13,906 nt of DNA. Source: Clostridiales bacterium UBA8960. Its GTDB lineage: Bacteria; Bacillota; Clostridia; Peptostreptococcales; Acidaminobacteraceae. Where the stretch lies: positions 3,858 through 17,763 of the forward strand of contig DMYC01000191.1 of the NCBI GenBank assembly GCA_003482695.1. The letters are read 5' to 3'. Made by a program: the position numbers and the translations under genes. Shown one piece after another: positions 8,318 to 13,906 of this stretch (its first letter is position 1; each line of letters begins with the position of its first letter). The notes beneath the pieces were generated by a model that did no database searches, had not been told where the DNA came from, and saw nothing but the letters and a program-made list of their open reading frames with translations.

Positions 8318-8332
8318 GCAAACGCCGTGCCA
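8318..8332 (-). promoter_or_regulatory. Sigma-54 (-24/-12) promoter of the cysteine desulfidase
   Basis: On the minus strand the sequence is TGGCACGGCGTTTGC. It matches the sigma-54 consensus TGGCACG-N4-TTGC at every defined base, with GG and GC at the required spacing. The predicted start site is near 8306, leaving about 45 bases of leader before the AGGAGG and ATG of the desulfidase gene. Confidence 0.9.
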
Positions 8333-8427
8333 AAAGTGAGTAGCCTAGGCGCATCTTATATAACCGTGTTGTTCCAATGCCTTCGGCCGCATCACAAAAA
8401 ATGAGCTATTTTAGAAAAACAGCTAGA

Positions 8428-8442
8428 ATCTCATATTGAGAA
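8428..8442. promoter_or_regulatory. Upstream activator dyad 1 (ATCTCA-N3-TGAGAA)
   Basis: ATCTCATATTGAGAA is a 15-bp dyad with one mismatch to the other two. Its centre is about 129 bp upstream of the predicted sigma-54 start site, a normal distance for an EBP enhancer. Confidence 0.7.
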
Positions 8443-8457
8443 AAAAGCGCGACAATC

Positions 8458-8472
8458 TTCTCAAAATGAGAA
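8458..8472. promoter_or_regulatory. Upstream activator dyad 2 (TTCTCA-N3-TGAGAA)
   Basis: TTCTCAAAATGAGAA is a perfect 6-3-6 dyad. Its centre is 30 bp from dyad 1 and about 159 bp upstream of the predicted start site. Confidence 0.75.
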
Positions 8473-8486
8473 TAAATTCTAAATTG

Positions 8487-8501
8487 TTCTCATTTTGAGA
8501 A
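8487..8501. promoter_or_regulatory. Upstream activator dyad 3 (TTCTCA-N3-TGAGAA)
   Basis: TTCTCATTTTGAGAA is a perfect dyad and the exact reverse complement of dyad 2. Its centre is 29 bp from dyad 2 and about 188 bp upstream of the predicted start site. With dyad 2 it could also form a 15-bp hairpin, but the three-fold repetition argues for protein binding. Confidence 0.75.
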
Positions 8502-8515
8502 TAGAATCAAAAAAA

Positions 8516-8560
8516 ATAACGCAATAGCACATGCTACTGCGTAGGTGGTATTCGCGTTAT
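8516..8560. repeat. Nested inverted repeat upstream of osmC
   Basis: ATAACGC (8516-8522) is complementary to GCGTTAT (8554-8560). Between them GCAATAG (8521-8527) can pair with CTACTGC (8534-8540) around the loop CACATG, with one mismatch. There is no T tract suitable for termination, and it matches no RNA family that I recognise. Confidence 0.5.
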
Positions 8561-8612
8561 GAGGAATAACACTTGAAATCGAACCCACATAAATAGAAAT
8601 CAATAAGGGATA

Positions 8613-8629
8613 CCCCCCCCGCTAGGGGG
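8613..8629. repeat. C8 homopolymer with CCCCC-GCTA-GGGGG hairpin
   Basis: Eight C residues (8613-8620) are followed by GCTA and GGGGG (8625-8629). This is the only long homopolymeric C tract noticed in the window; it lies about 120 bases ahead of osmC in otherwise A/T-rich DNA. The rest of 8630-8749 is A/T-rich leader; TATATATAAA near 8695-8704 may contain a -10 box, but no convincing -35 was found. Confidence 0.5.
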
Positions 8630-8749
8630 ATGTTTGTTATAGAATATCACAAAAAGTTCAAACCTTCAACTGTTTATGTTAAAATTTAATTGTGTATATA
8701 TAAATAGAATTGAAATTAATAATGAGTGATGAAAGGAAATGAAAACGAT

Positions 8750-9142
8750 ATGGATAAAAAAGAAATCAAACTTATGTTTACAAACGCCTTTGAAGGTGAC
8801 ATGATCGCACCAAAAGCGACGATTAAAATCGGCGGAGAAGAGGGTATGGTCGCACCTTATGATATGTTGTTCGGTGCACTTGGTTCGTGCCTATACTCGA
8901 CGTTCCTCGATGTCATGAAAAAAAAGCGCATCGGATTCGAGCGCTTAGAAATGGTCATAACCGGTGAAAAAAGAACAGAAATACCGACGACTCTCAAATG
9001 GGTTAAAGTTGAAGCGAAAATAGTCTCACCTGAAAAAGAAAATGGTGTTGAGCAGTCATTTAAGCTCGCGACAGAGTATTGTTCCATTTATTATACGATC
9101 TCTCAGGTCGCAGAAATGTCCTATGAAATAGAAATAATTTAA
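8750..9142 (+). CDS. OsmC/Ohr-family peroxiredoxin
   Basis: This 130-residue OsmC-like protein belongs to a family of thiol-dependent peroxidases that reduce organic hydroperoxides in the cytoplasm. The two conserved cysteines are visible: Cys47 in GALGSCL and Cys111 in ATEYCSIY. APYDMLFGALGSC is the usual central helix. Three in-frame starts exist (GTG 8726, ATG 8729, ATG 8750). The first two have no ribosome site. ATG 8750 follows AAAGGA at 8732-8737 by 12 bases, which is long, and it matches the usual family length, so it is preferred with moderate certainty. The gene runs convergently into the transporter gene and overlaps it by 4 bases at the stop codons. Subfamily and physiological substrate are not clear. 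Confidence 0.85.
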   Translation: MDKKEIKLMFTNAFEGDMIAPKATIKIGGEEGMVAPYDMLFGALGSCLYSTFLDVMKKKRIGFERLEMVITGEKRTEIPTTLKWVKVEAKIVSPEKENGVEQSFKLATEYCSIYYTISQVAEMSYEIEII

Positions 9143-10533
9143 GGTTTGAGCGCTTGGTGAATTTCCACCATGCGCTTTTTTGTTAAACTATAAGGGCTGT
9201 AAGACCAATAAGCGGCGACTAAACTTAGAATGCTTCCGATCGCCAAAAGCAACGCAAGTCCAACGACAGTCGATGAAAGCTGCACAGGTTTGTTCGAATC
9301 AAATTTAAGTAGATCAAGTGCGAATCCAAGTAGGAAGATGGCAATAGACTGTGAAAGTTTATAACATAATGTAAGTGTGCCATAAAATACGCCCTCTTGC
9401 CGAGTGCCATACTGAAGCGCTTGGGCGTCTACCGAATCTGCAACCATCGTTTGAGGCATCGTAAATAGACCACCTGTACCAAAACCCGCTAAAATTCCAA
9501 AAGGCAATAGATACAGTACATTTCCATCAAAGATGTTTCTAAAAAGGATGCAAATAATAAAGTATAAACAAGCGGCAAGTGCAATAACAATACCGACCTG
9601 AACGGCCTTCTTCTTTTCGTGTCGATCAGAAAATTTGATCCAAAAAGGTTGACTAAGGATGCTAAAAACCAGTTGCGAACCTACGATGGTTGCGATGCCG
9701 GTATTTCCAAGATGAAACGTATACGTGTAAACGTGAAGCCCGAGTGTGCTAATCAAAGCGCTGGCAATATTGGTGAAAAGATAACCAAGTACAATGGCTC
9801 TGAAATCCACATTTTTGAATGAAGCAAAAATAGATGAGAAAAAAACATTTATATTCAAACTCGGATTGCTTAGAATGCGTCCGTTAAGGTTCGGGATAAG
9901 ATTTTTTGTTGAAAAGTAAGCGGACAAAGCAGACAATAACATGATTGTAGAGGCAAAGATCGCCATGTTATAATAACCTTGTGGATTGAGTTGACCTATA
10001 GGATATTCAGGTGTACTCTTAAAGAAGACGAGGATGCCAAAAGCCGTTGCTAAAAAAATGCCAAGCAAAAAGAAAGTCGTCTTGACCGCTTGGATTCTGG
10101 TACGATCCGTATAGTCTTCACTGATTTCAGCAGCAAGTGCCGTATATGGCGTAATGTAAATCGTGGTAAATGTTTTAAGCAGCAAAACGAGCGCAATCAT
10201 AAGAAACCATTTCACAGTGTTATCAAGCGAAGATGGAATCATCCATAGTCCTAAGTTGATGATGGTGGTACCGATTCCCCCGATGAGCAAATAAAGATGC
10301 CTTCTGCCGAATCTTGTACTTCGCGTCATATCGGAAAGGTAACCCATTATTGGGTCGGATAAAGCATCCCAAACGATGCCCAAACTCACGAGAAGACCAA
10401 TGGACGCACCAGACATGCCCAAGATCACAGTCGCAAAAAAGACGAGATAAGCGGACATGATTTGGGTAGTGAGGCCAAAACCGATGTTGCCAAAACCAAA
10501 ACTCCATAGTGTGCGTTTGTTTAGCGTCTCCAT
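9139..10533 (-). CDS. GPH-family (MelB-like) cation:sugar symporter, MFS
   Basis: This 464-residue polytopic membrane protein has about 12 hydrophobic segments. Residues 54-80 (VWDALSDPIMGYLSD...RFGRRH) carry the GPH signature with Asp56, Asp60 and Asp68, the positions that in MelB-type carriers bind Na+ or H+ and sugar. GTRQEGVFYG in the C-terminal half is another typical GPH segment. It probably takes up a glycoside or sugar with a cation; the substrate cannot be deduced, and no glycosidase is nearby. AAGGAG (rc of 10538-10543) lies 4 bases before ATG. A sigma-A promoter is at 10573-10601. No terminator for the minus strand is evident beyond its stop, where it overlaps osmC. Confidence 0.88.
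   Translation of the reverse strand: METLNKRTLWSFGFGNIGFGLTTQIMSAYLVFFATVILGMSGASIGLLVSLGIVWDALSDPIMGYLSDMTRSTRFGRRHLYLLIGGIGTTIINLGLWMIPSSLDNTVKWFLMIALVLLLKTFTTIYITPYTALAAEISEDYTDRTRIQAVKTTFFLLGIFLATAFGILVFFKSTPEYPIGQLNPQGYYNMAIFASTIMLLSALSAYFSTKNLIPNLNGRILSNPSLNINVFFSSIFASFKNVDFRAIVLGYLFTNIASALISTLGLHVYTYTFHLGNTGIATIVGSQLVFSILSQPFWIKFSDRHEKKKAVQVGIVIALAACLYFIICILFRNIFDGNVLYLLPFGILAGFGTGGLFTMPQTMVADSVDAQALQYGTRQEGVFYGTLTLCYKLSQSIAIFLLGFALDLLKFDSNKPVQLSSTVVGLALLLAIGSILSLVAAYWSYSPYSLTKKRMVEIHQALKP
9149..9181 (+). terminator. osmC terminator embedded in the convergent transporter gene
   Basis: An 11-bp stem with one T-T mismatch (AGCGCTTGGTG, 9149-9159, with CACCATGCGCT, 9166-9176) has a 6-base loop and runs into T6 (9176-9181). 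It is 6 bases after the osmC stop and lies within the last codons of the opposite-strand transporter gene. Confidence 0.85.
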
Positions 10534-10572
10534 AATGCTCCTTCGTGTTTAACTTTCTAGTTATATGTTCCC

Positions 10573-10601
10573 ATTATAGAGAAAAGGGTATCCCGTTTCA
10601 A
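10573..10601 (-). promoter_or_regulatory. Sigma-A promoter of the GPH transporter
   Basis: On the minus strand, TTGAAA (rc of 10596-10601) and a perfect TATAAT (rc of 10573-10578) are separated by exactly 17 bases and face the transporter, about 40 bases before its ATG. Confidence 0.8.
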
Positions 10602-10649
10602 GGTAATTAAGGTTAAGATTAGATTAATATGAAAAAAAGTGGTGATAAG

Positions 10650-11276
10650 ATGAATCAAAAATTCAACATCAATATAAATGCAAAAGTAAATAGCAGTTTT
10701 GAAGGGCCAAGCAAAAGCTATTATCAAGCGAAGAATCGATTTGATGAGATTTTGAGAACGAAGCTTGGCGTGAACAATAGTCCAAGTACCATTTACCGCA
10801 GCTCGCCTTCAAATGTCTACGGCATGGCATCGAGTGTCAATGCCATTTATGATGATGTAAGACGCTCTAGTGGTGCTACGGCTGTGGATATTGATGCGAA
10901 ACTTATTGGCACTGGCCTAGAAGGTCTTGGTGCTTCATTTGTCGAGGCTGAGAGAAATTATAATATCAATGCCTGGTTCCTCGCGGGACTCGCCGTTCAC
11001 GAATCCGGATATGGCACAAGCAAGATCGCAGTGGATAAGAACAACATCTTCGGGTTCCAAGCGTATGACAGTTCACCGTACGAAAGTGCGAGAACATTTA
11101 CGTCCAAAGAGGCTGGCGTTGATCATGTGGCAAAGTATATTTCTGAAGCGTATTTGACGCCGGGCGGTGCCTTTTATAACGGCGTTTCTGTGGACAGCAT
11201 CGGCAAACGTTATGCGACAGACCCAGATTGGGCTGCCAAAGTGAAGAAGCATATGGCGAACTTGCTTCTCGCGTAA
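10650..11276 (+). CDS. Glucosaminidase-domain (GH73-like) peptidoglycan hydrolase
   Basis: This 208-residue protein has a C-terminal glucosaminidase domain (about 85-205). Such enzymes cut the glycan strand of peptidoglycan after N-acetylglucosamine. The core motif HESGYGTSKIA includes the expected catalytic Glu118, followed by NNIFGFQAYD and a terminal helix (WAAKVKKHM). The first 80 residues (Asn-, Ser- and Tyr-rich) are unrecognised. No signal peptide or membrane anchor is seen from either start, so the export route is unclear; FlgJ-type flagellar export is one possibility. ATG 10650 is preferred over ATG 10629, since GGTGAT at 10641-10646 lies just before it and the upstream ATG has no ribosome site. 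The DUF362 gene follows after 36 bases without a terminator. Confidence 0.8.
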   Translation: MNQKFNININAKVNSSFEGPSKSYYQAKNRFDEILRTKLGVNNSPSTIYRSSPSNVYGMASSVNAIYDDVRRSSGATAVDIDAKLIGTGLEGLGASFVEAERNYNINAWFLAGLAVHESGYGTSKIAVDKNNIFGFQAYDSSPYESARTFTSKEAGVDHVAKYISEAYLTPGGAFYNGVSVDSIGKRYATDPDWAAKVKKHMANLLLA

Positions 11277-11312
11277 ATTTGAATAATAAGGTTAAGCTTA
11301 TAAGGAGGAAAT

Positions 11313-12347
11313 ATGTCAAAAGTTTATTTCAAAAGGGTTGTGGATAAGAATCATAAGTCGCTGAGCGAGGCTGCACTTCAGCTCATGACGACACTAATAG
11401 AGGCTGATAATCACAAGTTTGACGGCACTGTGCCGATCAAGGTGCATTTTGGTGAAAAGGGCAACAAGACGTATGTGCCTTCTGAATGCTATGAAGGCGT
11501 CATCGACTTTTTGAAGTCAAACGACATTCCATCTGCGTACATAGAGACAAACGTCCTTTATCGCGGGGCGCGTACCACGGCGGAAAGCCATAAACAAATT
11601 GCTGTTGACCATGGATTTACTCAGCTTCCTGTGATTATCGCAGATGGTGACCACGGTGAGGCGTTTGATGAAATCGAGATTAACAAAGACTTTTTTAAGT
11701 CGTGTAAAATAGGGAAATCTTTCGGCGATTACAGACAGTTTATCGTCATGAGCCACTTTAAAGGACACGGAATGGCGGGCTTCGGTGGCGCAATGAAGCA
11801 ACTTTCCATGGGCTTTGCGGCACGTGGCGGTAAAATGGCGCAGCATGCTGGGATTAACCCGGTGGTGAAAGCCACAAGGTGCATCGCATGCGGCCTTTGC
11901 ATCAAAAAGTGCGATGTGGATGCGATTGAGATGCGACATGACTCGGGCAAGGAAGCGGCTTTCATCGACCACGACAAATGTGTGGGCTGTGCAGGCTGTA
12001 TCGCGGTCTGTCCAGTGGGTGCGATCTTCAGCGATTGGTCTGGGGAGCACTTCAAAGAAAAGGTGGCAGAGTATGCTTATGGCGCTCAGCTTGGCAAGGA
12101 CAACCTGTACATCACCTATCTGATCAATGTGACGCCTGAATGCGATTGCATGGGTCAACATATGGACACAATCGCAGCGGATATCGGCGTATTTGCGTCC
12201 AAGGACCCTGTGGCCATCGATACAGCATGCCTAGATATGCTTCAAAAGGAATCGGGACAAAGCCTTTTTGACGATGGACGAGTGTCGATTAAGCACGCTG
12301 TGAAAATCGGCTTTGGATCGGATGAATACGAGCTTATAGAAATTTAG
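11313..12347 (+). CDS. DUF362 protein with two [4Fe-4S] ferredoxin motifs
   Basis: This 344-residue protein has an N-terminal DUF362 domain (about 1-180, with [19 protein letters not shown]) followed by a bacterial two-cluster ferredoxin domain. Cysteines 190, 193, 196 and 200 ([11 protein letters not shown]) and 223, 226, 229 and 233 ([11 protein letters not shown]) give two CxxCxxCxxxC sets. A final segment resumes the DUF362 fold ([17 protein letters not shown]). The family is common in anaerobes as an uncharacterised Fe-S protein, and its reaction is unknown. It is presumably cytoplasmic, since no signal peptide or twin-arginine motif is seen. AAGGAGG at 11302-11308 sets the start. rlmH begins 16 bases after the stop, so the two are probably co-transcribed. 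Confidence 0.85.
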   Translation: MSKVYFKRVVDKNHKSLSEAALQLMTTLIEADNHKFDGTVPIKVHFGEKGNKTYVPSECYEGVIDFLKSNDIPSAYIETNVLYRGARTTAESHKQIAVDHGFTQLPVIIADGDHGEAFDEIEINKDFFKSCKIGKSFGDYRQFIVMSHFKGHGMAGFGGAMKQLSMGFAARGGKMAQHAGINPVVKATRCIACGLCIKKCDVDAIEMRHDSGKEAAFIDHDKCVGCAGCIAVCPVGAIFSDWSGEHFKEKVAEYAYGAQLGKDNLYITYLINVTPECDCMGQHMDTIAADIGVFASKDPVAIDTACLDMLQKESGQSLFDDGRVSIKHAVKIGFGSDEYELIEI

Positions 12348-12363
12348 TTTGGAGAATGTGAAG

Positions 12364-12843
12364 ATGCGAATCACCGTCATCAGTGTCGGCAAAATCAAAG
12401 AAAAATTTTATACAGGCGCTATAGAGGAGTACTCTAAGCGCCTTTCAAAATATTGCACCTTAAGTCTCGTGGAGGTTGCCGACGAAAAAGCCCCCGAAAC
12501 GCTCTCCGAGAAGGAGATGGTCCAGATCAAAGACCGTGAAGGTGAGCGCATCCTCGACAAAATCAAGGAGTCGCAGTATGTCATCACACTTGAGATCCGG
12601 GGCAAGCAGCTCACCTCAGAAGAACTGTCCGAAAAGATGTCCGCATTAGGACTCGAAGGCAACTCGGACGTCGTATTCGTCATCGGCGGAAGCCTTGGGC
12701 TTTCCGATGCGGTGATGAAGCGCTCAAATTTTGCGCTGTCTTTTTCCAAGATGACGTTCCCGCATCAGCTCATGAAGGTGGTGCTGCTTGAGCAGGTGTA
12801 TCGGGGGTTCCGGATTCTTCGGAATGAACCTTATCATAAATAA
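12364..12843 (+). CDS. rlmH: 23S rRNA (pseudouridine1915-N3)-methyltransferase RlmH
   Basis: This 159-residue SPOUT-class enzyme methylates pseudouridine 1915 of 23S rRNA in the assembled ribosome, using S-adenosylmethionine. The SAM-binding knot is visible as [10 protein letters not shown], preceded by [12 protein letters not shown], and the conserved C-terminus [11 protein letters not shown] is intact. Length equals that of Gram-positive orthologues. The start is ATG 12364, with GGAG at 12351-12354 upstream. An in-frame TTG at 12349 overlaps that site and is rejected. It is probably the last gene of the glucosaminidase-DUF362-rlmH unit, as a terminator follows. Confidence 0.95.
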   Translation: MRITVISVGKIKEKFYTGAIEEYSKRLSKYCTLSLVEVADEKAPETLSEKEMVQIKDREGERILDKIKESQYVITLEIRGKQLTSEELSEKMSALGLEGNSDVVFVIGGSLGLSDAVMKRSNFALSFSKMTFPHQLMKVVLLEQVYRGFRILRNEPYHK

Positions 12844-12876
12844 CAGTTAAATGCATTTGGTTTCATAAAGACACTT

Positions 12877-12907
12877 CCCTCTTTCGTTTTCGACAGAGGG
12901 CTTTTTT
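12877..12907 (+). terminator. Rho-independent terminator after rlmH
   Basis: The stem CCCTCT (12877-12882) pairs with AGAGGG (12895-12900), extended by TCG/CGA around a TTTT loop after one mismatch, and is followed by T6 (12902-12907). Confidence 0.85.
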
Positions 12908-12947
12908 ATAGTCACAGTTCGTTTGATTTTGGTTAGGTTGGGTATGA

Positions 12948-12977
12948 ATGACAAAGACTATTTGTAATTCATATAGA
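12948..12977 (+). promoter_or_regulatory. Candidate sigma-A promoter of the membrane protein-katG pair
   Basis: ATGACA (12948-12953) and TATAGA (12972-12977) are 18 bases apart. The match is modest. No PerR-like box was seen around it. Confidence 0.3.
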
Positions 12978-13009
12978 TTTATGATGATTACAGTTAAGAA
13001 GGTGAACGC

Positions 13010-13906
<897 letters not shown>

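Noticed and set aside
8458..8501. Dyads 2 and 3 as one long hairpin terminator
   Set aside because: Although they are exact reverse complements, no T tract follows directly, and a third, separate copy shows the unit is the 15-bp dyad.
8521..8620. Possible tRNA or riboswitch suggested by hairpins and the segment near GAACCCACAT
   Set aside because: No cloverleaf, anticodon stem or canonical T-arm could be built, and no known riboswitch core was recognised. It is kept only as an unexplained structured region.
8726..8749. Upstream in-frame GTG and ATG as the osmC start
   Set aside because: Neither has a Shine-Dalgarno sequence, and the extra eight residues are not typical of the family. The start at 8750 is preferred but not certain.
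11517..12161. Long open frame of 214 codons on the minus strand
   Set aside because: It lies wholly antisense to the DUF362 gene, whose ferredoxin motifs and ribosome site are clear. The minus-strand translation shows no recognisable domain.
12908..13009. PerR or Fur box expected ahead of the katG operon
   Set aside because: No TTATAAT-type or TGATAAT-type dyad with adequate symmetry was found.

Overview
The window looks like a chromosomal segment of a moderate-GC, Gram-positive-type anaerobe of the Clostridia. The reasons are strong AGGAGG-type ribosome sites, short intergenic gaps closed by hairpin-plus-T terminators, a sigma-54 activator, an oxygen-labile-type L-cysteine desulfidase, a DUF362 double-cluster ferredoxin protein and a clostridial-style EAL/HDOD protein. 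A flagellated genus such as Fusibacter would fit, but that is only an impression. No transposase, phage, CRISPR or RNA genes were seen.

Layout. Positions 1-25 hold the truncated end of a short palindromic repeat. 119-3095 encode an EAL/HDOD signalling protein and, 22 bases later, a sigma-54 enhancer-binding protein (EBP) with a cysteine-rich N-terminal domain; a strong terminator follows. 3230-4273 is an EF-hand/RTX-associated calcium-binding protein behind a possible flagellar sigma-D promoter. 4422-6845 is a Lon protease whose last residues are encoded by two tandem copies of the palindromic repeat seen at position 1. A bidirectional terminator separates it from the convergent L-cysteine desulfidase gene (6951-8261, minus).

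The 8262-8749 gap is the regulatory highlight. It holds a textbook -24/-12 sigma-54 promoter facing the desulfidase, and about 130-190 bp upstream of the predicted start site lie three nearly identical 15-bp dyads (TTCTCA-N3-TGAGAA) spaced about 30 bp apart. This is the architecture expected for an EBP enhancer, and an EBP is encoded in the same window. Next come an OsmC-type peroxiredoxin (plus) and a convergent GPH/MFS transporter (minus). Their stop codons overlap, and the osmC terminator lies inside the transporter gene.

Divergent from the transporter is a probable operon: a glucosaminidase-domain protein, a DUF362 Fe-S protein and RlmH (10650-12843), closed by a terminator. The window ends with a polytopic membrane protein (possibly an ECF S component) 17 bases ahead of the 5' part of katG, which runs off the edge. 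Two thiol or peroxide defence enzymes (OsmC, KatG) and a cysteine-degrading enzyme fit an anaerobe managing sulfur and oxidative stress. That common theme is inference.
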